This document shows, piece by piece, positions 15,575-25,114 of a DNA stretch of 64,000 nt (positions within the stretch are counted from its first letter, which is position 1; the number at the start of each line of letters is the position of its first letter). The notes below the pieces were generated by a model. It searched no databases and was not told the DNA's origin. It saw only the letters and a program-made list of their open reading frames with translations. This DNA is from CBDFKQ01 sp965248855 (lineage in GTDB: Bacteria; Bacteroidota; Bacteroidia; Cytophagales; 172606-1), in NCBI GenBank assembly GCA_965248855.1, contig CBDFKQ010000024.1, forward strand, positions 24,378 to 88,377, given 5' to 3'. A program made the translations under genes and the position numbers.

Positions 15575-18265
15575 CTAAAAGGCATTGATTTCTTTTTTCA
15601 ATAAGCCGTATTTCAAAATAGAATCTATAAAATTATAAGGTTTGTATCCATTAATGGCTGCCTGATGGAAGATACACGTCGCTGGTGTCATACCCGGTAA
15701 TGAATTTACTTCTATAATAATCGTTTCAACACTGTTATCTTCAAAAATTCGCACAAAGGCGTCTATTCTTGCATAACCTTCAATATTTAAAATTTTTGCA
15801 GTTTTTTCAAGTGTTTCCCTTACTTTCCCGGATATTATATGCTGTAAATTTTTATCCTTCGAAAATCGTGCAGGTGTAATATTTTGGCCTTCACCTGCTA
15901 AAAATTTTTCTTCAAGGCTTAATACTTCACCGGATGCAAGGGCTTCTGAAGGTTCAAATATTTCGTATTCACGCTCGCCGTTTTCGTTTATTTTGGTGAG
16001 TAAGCCACCGGTTATTTCTAAAAAATGAATTGCATTTTTTTTATCTATTAAATCTTCAATCAAATAATAATTCTTTTGAGGGAATTCTTCATTTTGTTTT
16101 AAATTTAAAATTTCCGCAGCTTCTAAAATAAATTCTTCTGTTTTTCTGAACATCATTTCAGAAAATGCAATAAACTCTTCTCTGGTTTTAATTTTTTTTA
16201 CGGCCGAACTGCAGCCATCATCCGCAGGCTTGGCAATGAACGGATATTTAAATTCATTTTCAATTTTAATAATTAACGCATCTTTATTCGAAGTCCATTC
16301 TCTATCAAAAACTAAAGCATGATTGGCAATTAATATATTGTTATTTCTGAGAATTTCGTTGGTTTCAAATTTATTGATGGTAATCTTAGAGCTTTCAATC
16401 CCCGATCCATTATAAGGTAAACCTACTTTTTCTAATTCTTTTTGTATTGCACCATCCTCACCGGGTCTTCCATGAAGGGCGATAAATACTTCGTCAGCTA
16501 TTCCGGCAAGTTCGGTATAGGTTATTTGCCTTGGTTTTAAAATTATATTATTACCTGTATAAAAATAAGTAAGGTGAGCCGCCTCTGTTTTTATTTTATC
16601 AAGTATCGGATGATTAATTTCTGAAGATTTTATTTTTTCTTTAATGTCATCAGCATTGTCTTTCAACATTACATTAACCGGAATTACGTATAATTCATGG
16701 TCTTCTTCTGTCCCTGTAAGAAATACAGGAATGGGTTGGTATTGAGATGAAGAACTTAATTTTTCGTAAATATTTCTGCCACTTTCAACAGAAATATGTC
16801 TTTCGGATGAAAATCCTCCCATTACTACTGCAATTTTTATTTTATTTAAAAATTGAGTGTGGTAATGAATGATTCTATCATCAAGTTTTTTTAACAATAT
16901 CCTTAATGCATTGTTATTTTTTCCTGTACGTATTCTTGCTGCAACAGAAGTGCGAATGATATAAGTTAAAAACTGCGAAGGGTTTAATCCAATTTCTGCT
17001 GCCTGATGAAAGAAAAACGAAGATGGCAACATGCCTGAAGTAGTGTTGGGGTCGTTAAGAAAAATTTCGTTGGCTTGAGTTATAAATCCATCTATGCGGG
17101 CATAAACATCACAAAACATTTCCTTAAAAAGTTTTTTACATAGTGTTCTGATGGTTTCAATTTGCTCGGTTTCAATATTAATCGGAGTGATTTTCCGACT
17201 CATTCCCGGTAAATATTTACTGCGGTAATCAAACAGTGATTGATATTTTACAACTTCGGTGGGAGGTAATGCAAGTGCCCGGTTATTTTCATCTTCAACA
17301 ACAATACACGAAAATTCTTTTCCATCTATGAAAGACTCGAATAAAACTTCTTCTTCGCCATCAATAGTTTCGAGTATAATACTTTCCCGGGTTTTTAATC
17401 TGTTATTTATTAGGGTTAATAATGCTTCGGGATGATAAATAATTTCATTTTCCACCCACACAGGCAAACCAATTCCTTGTCGAATGTCAATTAGGTCATG
17501 AATAAAATGTACTTTTTCAATTCCGGTAAATTTATTCCATTTAGCAGCAGAGATTTCTTCAATAAAAAATGCTTTGTTTACTGCATCTTTAAAAGCAATG
17601 TTATCCTTTTCGTTTAAAACAGTTATACCTATCGACGATCCTTGTCGTGGTGGTTTAATAACAAAAGGCAAACCTAAATTTGCCACGAGTTTCTCTAATA
17701 AATCACCTTTATAAACATTGTTTTTCCATTCTTCACGGTTAATAATTTTTCGTTCAGGTCTTATAAAACCGGCGTTTGCGAATATATTTTGTTGAATCGC
17801 TTTATCAATTCCAATAGCTGAAGGCAAAATACCTGCGCCGGAAAATGGCATTCCGTACCATTCCAATAAACCCTGTATATTTCCATCTTCACCGTAAGGG
17901 CCATGTAAGGCTAAAAATGCGAAATCAAATAAAGAATTAAATTCAGTTGGTTCTATCCTTTTTCCTACTTTATTTATTATCTCATTGATTTCTGAATTTG
18001 ATAAATTTCCCAGGCATTCAATATAAATTTGAAAACCATTTAGAGATGCGGGTAAAAAATCTATTGGCGGGTAAAAATCTCTGATGGTGCCTTTATATAA
18101 ATATTGCCAATCGAGCAGTATAAAATTTCCTATGCTGTCAATAAAAATAGGAATTGGTTCAAAAATATCCTTATTGAGATTATCATAAACCGTTCGGCCT
18201 CCGGCAAAAGAAATCTCCCTTTCACGGGAGCGGCCACCAAAAAAAATTCCTATTTTAATTTTCAT
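15575..18265 (-). CDS. ddl: Double-length D-alanine-D-alanine ligase (two fused ligase modules)
   Basis: Ddl joins two D-Ala using ATP for the peptidoglycan stem peptide. It is normally 300-370 residues, but this protein has 896 and holds two complete ATP-grasp ligase modules. Module 1 (about 1-455) shows IFFGGRSREREIS, LHGPYGEDGNIQG, FVIKPPRQGSSIG and RIDGF, and ends in DPNTTSGMLPSS instead of the usual E-V-N-x-x-PGMT. Module 2 (about 470-896) shows VVMGGFSSERHIS, LHGRPGEDGAIQ, FIAKPADDGCSSAV and the canonical EVNSLPGMTP. Each module has an insertion of roughly 90 residues. The glycine-loop region in module 2 and the metal-site motif in module 1 deviate, so the modules may have specialised. 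The ATG at 18265 is preferred over an upstream TTG. Confidence 0.9.
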   Translation of the reverse strand: MKIKIGIFFGGRSREREISFAGGRTVYDNLNKDIFEPIPIFIDSIGNFILLDWQYLYKGTIRDFYPPIDFLPASLNGFQIYIECLGNLSNSEINEIINKVGKRIEPTEFNSLFDFAFLALHGPYGEDGNIQGLLEWYGMPFSGAGILPSAIGIDKAIQQNIFANAGFIRPERKIINREEWKNNVYKGDLLEKLVANLGLPFVIKPPRQGSSIGITVLNEKDNIAFKDAVNKAFFIEEISAAKWNKFTGIEKVHFIHDLIDIRQGIGLPVWVENEIIYHPEALLTLINNRLKTRESIILETIDGEEEVLFESFIDGKEFSCIVVEDENNRALALPPTEVVKYQSLFDYRSKYLPGMSRKITPINIETEQIETIRTLCKKLFKEMFCDVYARIDGFITQANEIFLNDPNTTSGMLPSSFFFHQAAEIGLNPSQFLTYIIRTSVAARIRTGKNNNALRILLKKLDDRIIHYHTQFLNKIKIAVVMGGFSSERHISVESGRNIYEKLSSSSQYQPIPVFLTGTEEDHELYVIPVNVMLKDNADDIKEKIKSSEINHPILDKIKTEAAHLTYFYTGNNIILKPRQITYTELAGIADEVFIALHGRPGEDGAIQKELEKVGLPYNGSGIESSKITINKFETNEILRNNNILIANHALVFDREWTSNKDALIIKIENEFKYPFIAKPADDGCSSAVKKIKTREEFIAFSEMMFRKTEEFILEAAEILNLKQNEEFPQKNYYLIEDLIDKKNAIHFLEITGGLLTKINENGEREYEIFEPSEALASGEVLSLEEKFLAGEGQNITPARFSKDKNLQHIISGKVRETLEKTAKILNIEGYARIDAFVRIFEDNSVETIIIEVNSLPGMTPATCIFHQAAINGYKPYNFIDSILKYGLLKKEINAF

Positions 18266-18494
18266 TATCTGCAAAGTTATATAAACACTTTACAAATGAA
18301 AATTGAAATCTTTTTTAAAAATTGTAAAAAATATATTTAAAGATAAACATGCAGGCTTTCTTACATTGAAGCTTTCGAAATTTAACCACAATTTAAAAAA
18401 ATAATTAAAATACAGATTGAATTAGATTTTTACAATACTACAATTGTTTTTACCCGGCATTAAAATAATTCCAAAAAATATTTTAACAAATTCA

Positions 18495-18530
18495 AATTAT
18501 CAATATAACGATATCTAATTATCAATAATT
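18495..18530. repeat. Short AT-rich dispersed repeat
   Basis: AATTATCAATATAACGATAT followed by CTAATTATCAATAATT resembles the TTATCAATATCGATAT family seen at about ten other places. It lies 13 bp before the start of the coiled-coil gene. Confidence 0.4.
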
Positions 18531-18542
18531 TAGTTTGTTTGA

Positions 18543-19118
18543 ATGAAAATGACGAAATTTGATTATACTAAAAACGATATAATCATGCTTAATCAACTCG
18601 CTGCCATCGAAACTGCTTTAATGAGATTAACTCTTAAACAAAAGAATTTTATTTACCGGATTGCAAGGCTGGAATACAGGATTTATAAAAGTTTGACCAA
18701 ATTAAATGAAGTGAATGTGCTTATTGAGGAAGAAAAGCAAAATATAAAATCATGGGATACAGCTATAAAAGCAACAAGAAAAGGAAACGTGACTGAAAAA
18801 TTAACAATATGGAAAGTAAAAGCGGAATACAAACTTTTTAAACTTAACCTCCGGAAAAATAAAATTGATATTGTTAAACTAATATTGAACCAATCCAAAC
18901 TGGAACAATTAAAACAAGCCCTCATTGCCTTAGAAGCTGATATTGAGAAAATTAAAGTGCAAAAACAAGGGTTTGCTATAGTTGAAATAAATAAAAACGA
19001 ACTCTATAATGAAAGTATTTTTGAATCGTGGGGAAAGTTGAAGCAGATAAAAGAGGATAATCCTGTCAATCAATCCATAAAAGCATTTTTGAAAGAAAAT
19101 TTCAAGATGGCCTCTTAA
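18543..19118 (+). CDS. Coiled-coil protein, function unknown
   Basis: The 191-residue protein is rich in Lys, Leu, Ile and Glu with heptad-like spacing through most of its length (about 10-165). It has no signal peptide, membrane helix or recognisable catalytic motif. It stands alone between the divergent ddl gene and the sulfite reductase gene, with its own upstream gap of 277 bp. The composition and uninterrupted frame support a real gene. No family is recognised. Confidence 0.6.
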   Translation: MKMTKFDYTKNDIIMLNQLAAIETALMRLTLKQKNFIYRIARLEYRIYKSLTKLNEVNVLIEEEKQNIKSWDTAIKATRKGNVTEKLTIWKVKAEYKLFKLNLRKNKIDIVKLILNQSKLEQLKQALIALEADIEKIKVQKQGFAIVEINKNELYNESIFESWGKLKQIKEDNPVNQSIKAFLKENFKMAS

Positions 19119-19251
19119 AAAAATTGATATGATTATTATTTGAAGTTAAAGTGCAAACAGATTAATTTTCTTGTCGAGGATAAAATATAAAAAAAATAAA
19201 TTCACATAAAAAGAATTTTGTTTTAACTCTACGTGTTTACTAGAAATTAAT

Positions 19252-19259
19252 TACTTTTG
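19252..19259 (+). promoter_or_regulatory. Candidate -7 element upstream of the reductase gene
   Basis: TACTTTTG fits the Bacteroidota -7 consensus TAnnTTTG and lies 32 bp before the ATG at 19292. No good TTTG is found at the expected distance upstream, so support is partial. Confidence 0.35.
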
Positions 19260-19291
19260 TTGTTTTAATTTGTAAATCAAATTTTTTATTT

Positions 19292-21412
19292 ATGCAAAGT
19301 TTCCGCACCGAATTAGAAAACCCATTAGTGGAAAAAGATATTATCGATCTTGAAAAAAAAATCAGGATGTTTAGAGAAGGGAAAATTCATGAAGAAAAAT
19401 TCAGGAGCCTTCGATTGGCAAGAGGTGTGTATGGGCAAAGACAAAAAGGTGTGCAGATGGTGAGAATAAAATTACCATATGGCAGAATATCTTTTAAACA
19501 ATGGAAAAGGATTTCTGATATTTCTGATGAATATTCAACAGGAAACCTGCATTTAACTACACGCCAGGATATACAAATACACTTTGTAAGCCTGGATAAA
19601 ACACCGGAACTTTGGGCGAAATTAGAAGAAGATAATATTACACTTCGTGAAGCTTGTGGGAACACGGTAAGAAATATTACCGCTTCAGTAACAAGCGGCA
19701 TCGACCCTCAAGAAATATTTGATGTAACTCCTTATGCAGATGCACTGTTCAGGTATTTGTTGCGCAACCCGGTTTGCCAGGAAATGGGAAGAAAAATAAA
19801 AATTGCATTTTCTAATTCAGATGAAGATACTGCATTAACTTATATGCATGATTTAGGTTTTATCCCAAGGATAAAAATGGAAAATGGAATTGAAAAAAGA
19901 GGTTTTAAAGTAGTATTGGGTGGAGGCTTGGGCGCTCAACCTTTACTTGCACAATTGGCTTTTGAATTTTTGGATGAAAATTTAATAATTCCTTATACGG
20001 AAGCTGTTTTAAGAGTTTTTGATCGTCATGGTGAAAGAAACTCTCGTCATAAAGCAAGATTAAAATTTTTAATACAAAAAATAGGTTTTGAACCTTTTAT
20101 AGAATTGGTAAATGAAGAGTGGAAGGCATTAAAAGTTAAGAACTTTTCTATTGATCACCCTCCGGTAAATAATTATAAACCGGAAGATTTCATCACAGCA
20201 TCAACCGAAAAAAATATTGAAACTGATTTCCGCTATCAAAGCTGGTTTAAAACAAACGTTTTTGAACAAACGCAGAAAGGGTTTTATGGTGTTTATATCA
20301 GAATTCCTTTAGGTAATATCAGCAGTGAAGTATCAAGGTTAATTTCAGATCAACTTGAAAATTATATTGCTGATGATATTCGCGTAACAATTAATCAAGG
20401 ATTATTTTTAAGATTTGTAAAAACCGAAAATTTGCCTTACGTTTTTTCTGTTTTGGATCAATATCATTTAGCAGAACCCGGTGCAAATAGTGTAGCAAAC
20501 ATTACAACTTGCCCCGGTACAGATACTTGTAATTTGGCTATTTCGGATAGTACTAATATCACTTATGTTTTAGAAGACGTGATTGACAATGAATATTCTG
20601 ATTTAATTCACAATAACGATATTAAAATTAAAATTTCCGGTTGCATGAATTCTTGCGGGCAGCATGGAATGGCCAATATTGGTTTTCATGGAAGCTCTTT
20701 AAAAGCAAACGGAAAAGTTTTACCAGCATTGCAGGTTTTATTAGGTGGTGGAACATTGGGCAGTGGCGAAGGAAGAATTGCAGATAAAGTATTAAAAGTG
20801 CCAAGTAAACGTGGGCCTGATGTATTGCGCATTGTTTTATCGGATTATGAAACACAAATGCTGGAAGGTGAATATTTTAATGATTATTATGACCGTTTCG
20901 GCGAAAAATATTTTTATACATTATTAAAACCTTTGGCTGATTTATCAACCTTACAAAATTCTGATTTTGTAGATTGGGGACAAACAGAAGCATATGAAAC
21001 AGAAATTGGAGTGGGTGAATGTGCGGGTGTAATGATTGATTTAGTGGCTACTTTGCTTTATGAATCTGAAGAAAAAGCCGAATGGACAAAAGAAGCTTAT
21101 GAAGAAGGTCGTTTTGCAGATTCCATCTACCATGCATACAGTGTTTTTGTTTCATCTGCAAAAGCTTTGCTGCTTGATAAAAATGTTAATTGCAGCACGC
21201 AACACGGAGTAATTGCCGAATTTGATAAAAATTTTATTGAAACAGGCATTATTACTTTAGATTCTGATTTTAAATCGAAAGTAATGGTGATCAATCAAAA
21301 TGAACCAAGCCAAGTTTTTGCTGAACATTATATTCAACAAGCTTTTGAATTTTTAGAAAAAGCAAAAGCATACAAAAATGAAAGAGGGGTTACGTTGAAA
21401 GAATTGGCCTAA
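19292..21412 (+). CDS. Siroheme sulfite/nitrite reductase with C-terminal extension
   Basis: The reaction is six-electron reduction of sulfite to sulfide or nitrite to ammonia at a coupled siroheme-[4Fe-4S] centre. Two ferredoxin-like/siroheme half-domains are visible, with TTRQDIQIH near residue 85 typical of the family. The cluster ligands are the C-x5-C of TTCPGTDTCNLAI and the C-x3-C of SGCMNSCGQHG. About 140 residues follow the reductase core (from about 565). They are mostly helical with a HEPN-like look (DSIYHAYSVFVSSAKALLLD), an extension seen in Bacteroidota homologues. The choice between sulfite and nitrite cannot be made from sequence. cobA, for the siroheme precursor, follows 64 bp downstream; no other assimilation genes are in the window. 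Confidence 0.88.
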   Translation: MQSFRTELENPLVEKDIIDLEKKIRMFREGKIHEEKFRSLRLARGVYGQRQKGVQMVRIKLPYGRISFKQWKRISDISDEYSTGNLHLTTRQDIQIHFVSLDKTPELWAKLEEDNITLREACGNTVRNITASVTSGIDPQEIFDVTPYADALFRYLLRNPVCQEMGRKIKIAFSNSDEDTALTYMHDLGFIPRIKMENGIEKRGFKVVLGGGLGAQPLLAQLAFEFLDENLIIPYTEAVLRVFDRHGERNSRHKARLKFLIQKIGFEPFIELVNEEWKALKVKNFSIDHPPVNNYKPEDFITASTEKNIETDFRYQSWFKTNVFEQTQKGFYGVYIRIPLGNISSEVSRLISDQLENYIADDIRVTINQGLFLRFVKTENLPYVFSVLDQYHLAEPGANSVANITTCPGTDTCNLAISDSTNITYVLEDVIDNEYSDLIHNNDIKIKISGCMNSCGQHGMANIGFHGSSLKANGKVLPALQVLLGGGTLGSGEGRIADKVLKVPSKRGPDVLRIVLSDYETQMLEGEYFNDYYDRFGEKYFYTLLKPLADLSTLQNSDFVDWGQTEAYETEIGVGECAGVMIDLVATLLYESEEKAEWTKEAYEEGRFADSIYHAYSVFVSSAKALLLDKNVNCSTQHGVIAEFDKNFIETGIITLDSDFKSKVMVINQNEPSQVFAEHYIQQAFEFLEKAKAYKNERGVTLKELA

Positions 21413-21476
21413 TTCTTTTTAACTAATAAGGAGATTAGAAATATTACGCATTTATTTAAATGCGATTTAAATAAAA

Positions 21477-22259
21477 ATGAAGAGGTCGGGAAAAAATATT
21501 GATAAAACGCCCAAACTTACACTTGTAGGTGCCGGTCCCGGTGATCCGGAATTGATCACTCTTAAAGCAATCAGAGCTTTAGAGTGTGCAGATGTGGTAT
21601 TATATGATGCCCTTATTAATGAAGACCTTCTAAAATATTGCCCTGACCATTGCGAAAAAATATTTGTTGGAAAAAAACCCTATCAAAAAAGCATATCTCA
21701 AGATAGTATAAATTACATGATTGTAGAAAAAGCCCTTGAACGCGGCCATGTGGTTCGTTTAAAGGGTGGAGATCCTTTTATTTTCGGGAGAGGGCAGGAA
21801 GAAATTGATTTTGCGAAAAAATTTGCAATTTATACTTCATATATACCGGGCATCTCAAGCATTACTGCGGGGAGTAATATAAATATTCCCCTTACTGCAA
21901 GAGGCGTCAGCGAAAGTTTTTGGGTAATTACCGGAACCCGCTCAGATAGTTTATTGTCTGATGATTTATTACTGGCGATGCAAACTACTGCAACCATTGT
22001 TATTTTAATGGGCATGAGCAAACTGGAATTAATTTCCGATATTTTTAACCAGTCAGGTTCAGGAAATGCACCGGCTGCAATAATACAAAACGCCTCATCA
22101 AGAAATCAAAAATCAATTGTTGGTTGTATTAATGACTTACCAACGCTGGCACAAGAGCAAAAAATTGGGTCGCCGGCTGTTATTATAATTGGTGAAGTAG
22201 TCAGGTTTTATTCGTTGGAGAAAATATATTCTTCCTTTAAAGAAACGGTAATAATGTAG
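21477..22259 (+). CDS. cobA: Uroporphyrinogen-III C-methyltransferase
   Basis: The enzyme methylates uroporphyrinogen III twice with SAM to give precorrin-2, the branch point to siroheme and cobalamin. The 260-residue length matches stand-alone SUMT. Motifs are LVGAGPGDPELITLKA at the N-terminus, VLYDALI, VRLKGGDPFIFGRG, and PGISSITAG followed by IPLTARG. It is on the same strand as the siroheme reductase directly upstream, so its role here is probably siroheme supply. The oxidase/ferrochelatase step (CysG N-terminal type) is not encoded nearby. Confidence 0.93.
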   Translation: MKRSGKNIDKTPKLTLVGAGPGDPELITLKAIRALECADVVLYDALINEDLLKYCPDHCEKIFVGKKPYQKSISQDSINYMIVEKALERGHVVRLKGGDPFIFGRGQEEIDFAKKFAIYTSYIPGISSITAGSNINIPLTARGVSESFWVITGTRSDSLLSDDLLLAMQTTATIVILMGMSKLELISDIFNQSGSGNAPAAIIQNASSRNQKSIVGCINDLPTLAQEQKIGSPAVIIIGEVVRFYSLEKIYSSFKETVIM

Positions 22260-22335
22260 AGCCGGGTTAGTTTAAAATGTTTATGCGGTAATAATATAAT
22301 ACCCTTACATTTTTCTTCAGCTTATAGATTGGTTA

Positions 22336-23661
22336 TTATTTTTCTAAATCATCTTCTTCTTTTGGCGCATCAAAAAGTAAATCTTTGATCATAACAAGTT
22401 GCAAGCGGCTTCTCGTGCGTTTCAAAGCAGTAAATTCATATTCCTCGAACGTTATTTTTTCATTTAAATTTGGTATCCTGTCGAGTTCAAAAGCAAGTAA
22501 GCCGGCCAAGGTATCATATTCTTTTCTTTCGGTTAATGGCCTTGGTAAATATTCATTTAAATCAGCAATTGGAGCCGATGCCAATACTTTAAATGTATGA
22601 TCATCTTGCTTTTCAACAATAGGAACCTCATTATCATATTCATCCTGTATTTCGCCAACCAATTCTTCCATAATATCCTCCATTGTAATAATTCCTAATG
22701 TTCCACCGTATTCATCTATTACAATAGCCATATGAATTCTATCACGTTGAAATTGTCGGAGTAGTTTTGTGACTTTTTGATTTTGATATACAAAACTTAC
22801 AGGCCTGATATTACTTTTTAATTCAAAATTTTTATTCTTCCTTATAATTCCTAAAATATCTTTTACATATATCTGACCAAGAATATTATCTAATGAATCT
22901 TTAAAAACAGGCATTCTTGAATAACCTTCTTCAATTAATTTATCAATGGCAGCCTCATCAGCTAAATCAACATTCAAGGCCATTATTTGCATTCTTGGAA
23001 CCATTACTTGTTTTGCCGATCGATCCGAAAAATCAAATGCATTTCTTATAATTTCGTAATTAGCAGTTTCAATCGACCCACTTTCTTTCCCCTGTTGCAC
23101 TAAAAGTTTTAACTCTTCAGGAGAATGTACTTCATGGCCTTCAACAGCATGAATTCCAAAGGCTCGTACTACGAGATTGGCCATTGCATTCATTAAAGAT
23201 ATTAATGGCTTAAAAACAATATAAAACCCTTTTAATGGGTAGGCAACTGCGAGGGAAACTGCTTCAGATTTTTGTAAAGCAAGTGATTTGGGAGCTAATT
23301 CACCAAAAACTACATGTAATACAGTTAAAATAAAAATAGCCAGAAAAGTGGCGATAGTATCTGAATAAGATATAAAGTGAGTAAGATTATAATAGTGGAA
23401 AAGATCTAACAACAAACCGTCAAAAAGTTTTTCACCAACAAAACCCAAGCCCAAGCTCGCAATGGTAATACCTAATTGTGTTGCCGAAAGGTAGGCATCA
23501 AGTTTTATTAAAATTCCTTTGGTAATTTTAGCTAATTTATTGCCTGATTTTGCCATCAGTTCGATTTGCGAAAATCGAACTTTTACAATTGCAAATTCAG
23601 CAGCTACAAAAAACCCGTTTAATAGAATAAGAAATACAGTAATTAAAATACTAAATATCAT
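22336..23661 (-). CDS. CNNM/CBS-domain membrane protein (hemolysin/CorC family)
   Basis: The 441-residue protein has a DUF21/CNNM membrane domain with four hydrophobic segments in residues 1-165 (including LNGFFVAAEFAIVK and VVFGELAPKSLAL). A pair of CBS domains follows (about 205-330, with MVPRMQIMALN and VIDEYGGTLGIITMEDIMEE), then a C-terminal CorC/HlyC domain (about 350-430). Family members are linked to magnesium or cobalt export and adenine-nucleotide sensing through CBS; the hemolysin name is historical. GldE is a related Bacteroidota gliding protein, but no gliding neighbour is present here. It ends 77 bp from cobA, facing it. Confidence 0.88.
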   Translation of the reverse strand: MIFSILITVFLILLNGFFVAAEFAIVKVRFSQIELMAKSGNKLAKITKGILIKLDAYLSATQLGITIASLGLGFVGEKLFDGLLLDLFHYYNLTHFISYSDTIATFLAIFILTVLHVVFGELAPKSLALQKSEAVSLAVAYPLKGFYIVFKPLISLMNAMANLVVRAFGIHAVEGHEVHSPEELKLLVQQGKESGSIETANYEIIRNAFDFSDRSAKQVMVPRMQIMALNVDLADEAAIDKLIEEGYSRMPVFKDSLDNILGQIYVKDILGIIRKNKNFELKSNIRPVSFVYQNQKVTKLLRQFQRDRIHMAIVIDEYGGTLGIITMEDIMEELVGEIQDEYDNEVPIVEKQDDHTFKVLASAPIADLNEYLPRPLTERKEYDTLAGLLAFELDRIPNLNEKITFEEYEFTALKRTRSRLQLVMIKDLLFDAPKEEDDLEK

Positions 23662-23750
23662 AGGTTTTAAAGCAGAGAAACTTATTAGAATTGAAATAAG
23701 AAATTATACCTAAAAATCTATTCCGGTTACAATAAGTTCATTCTGTTTAA

Positions 23751-25073
23751 TTATTTAGCGAAAGGATTAAATCCACGCTTATTTTGAGATGCCTTATTCA
23801 TACTTTTCATCATTTTCCGCATCTGATCGAAATGTTTTATAACTTGATTTACATCTTGTACTGTTCTTCCACTACCTGCAGCAATACGTTTTCTCCTGCT
23901 ATTATCAATCAACTCCGGGTCTTGGCGTTCTTTTATTGTCATTGATTGAATAATAGATTCCATTGGCCTGAGTGCATCATCACTAATTTCAACATCTTTA
24001 ACCATTTGGCTGACACCGGGAATCATTTTCATAATATCCTGCAAACTTCCCATCTTTTTTATTTGCTGAAGTTGAGAAAGGTAATCTTCAAAATTAAATT
24101 GATTTTTACGAATTCTTTTTTCAAGCCTTTTAGCTTCATCTTCATCAAAAGCCTGTTGGGCTTTTTCAACCAAGCTCACCACATCACCCATTCCTAAAAT
24201 CCTGCTGGCCATCCTATCAGGGTGAAAAAGATCAATTGCTTCCATCTTTTCCCCGGTACTGATAAATTTAATTGGTTTTTCTACCACAGCACGAATAGAT
24301 AAGGCAGCTCCACCACGAGTATCGCCATCTAACTTGGTTAAAACAACTCCGTCAAAATTTAATCTTTCATTAAAAGTTTTAGCTGTGTTTACAGCATCCT
24401 GCCCTGTCATTGCATCAACAACAAATAAAGTTTCGGAAGGATTTAAAGCTTTTTTAACTGCTTCAATCTCTTTCATCATCGCTTCATCAATTGCCAAACG
24501 GCCCGCGGTATCTACAATAACTATTTTTTTATTATTCGTTTTGGCAAATTTTATTGCATTTAAGGCAATTTCAACAGCATTTTTATTTTCCGGCTCAGCA
24601 TATACATCTACGCCTACCTGTTGCCCCAAAACTTTTAATTGATCGATTGCCGCCGGTCTGTAAATATCGCATGCAGCCAGTAATACATTTTTATTTTGCT
24701 TTTTTAAATAAGAGGCAAGTTTACCGGAAAAAGTTGTTTTACCTGACCCTTGCAAACCTGCTATTAAAATTACAGCCGGATCTCCCTTTACATTTATGCT
24801 TTGAACAGTACCGCCCATCAATTCACTCAGTTCATCCTGCGTAATTTTTGTAAGCATTTGACCTGGTTCAACAGCAATTAGAATTTTTTGCCCCAGTGCA
24901 TTTTCTTTAATCCTATCTGTTATTTCTTTAGCAACTTTATAATTTACATCAGCTTCTAAAAGAGCTTTGCGAATTTCTTTAACTGTGGTTGCAACATTAA
25001 TATCTGTAATCCTGCCTTTTCCTTTTAGAGTACGAAAAGCCTGATTTAAATTATTACTTAAATTATCGAACAT
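23751..25073 (-). CDS. ffh: Signal recognition particle GTPase
   Basis: Ffh binds signal sequences of nascent membrane proteins together with SRP RNA and docks on FtsY. The N domain (about 1-85) contains the family stretch ATTVKEIRKALLEADVN. The G domain (about 86-295) has GLQGSGKTTFSGKLA, DTAGRLAID and TKLDGDTRGGAALS. The Met-rich M domain (about 300-440) ends in MRKMMKSMNK. The 440-residue length is normal. A -7-like box read on the minus strand (25110-25117, TAATTTTG) lies about 35 bp upstream of the start, suggesting its own promoter inside the end of the flippase gene. Confidence 0.96.
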   Translation of the reverse strand: MFDNLSNNLNQAFRTLKGKGRITDINVATTVKEIRKALLEADVNYKVAKEITDRIKENALGQKILIAVEPGQMLTKITQDELSELMGGTVQSINVKGDPAVILIAGLQGSGKTTFSGKLASYLKKQNKNVLLAACDIYRPAAIDQLKVLGQQVGVDVYAEPENKNAVEIALNAIKFAKTNNKKIVIVDTAGRLAIDEAMMKEIEAVKKALNPSETLFVVDAMTGQDAVNTAKTFNERLNFDGVVLTKLDGDTRGGAALSIRAVVEKPIKFISTGEKMEAIDLFHPDRMASRILGMGDVVSLVEKAQQAFDEDEAKRLEKRIRKNQFNFEDYLSQLQQIKKMGSLQDIMKMIPGVSQMVKDVEISDDALRPMESIIQSMTIKERQDPELIDNSRRKRIAAGSGRTVQDVNQVIKHFDQMRKMMKSMNKASQNKRGFNPFAK

Positions 25074-25114
25074 GGTAAAATAATTTTTATAGGCACTATA
25101 AAATTTTTACAAAA

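Noticed and set aside
22336..23661. gldE gliding gene
   Set aside because: The domain order is general for CNNM/CorC proteins, and no gld or other gliding gene is adjacent.
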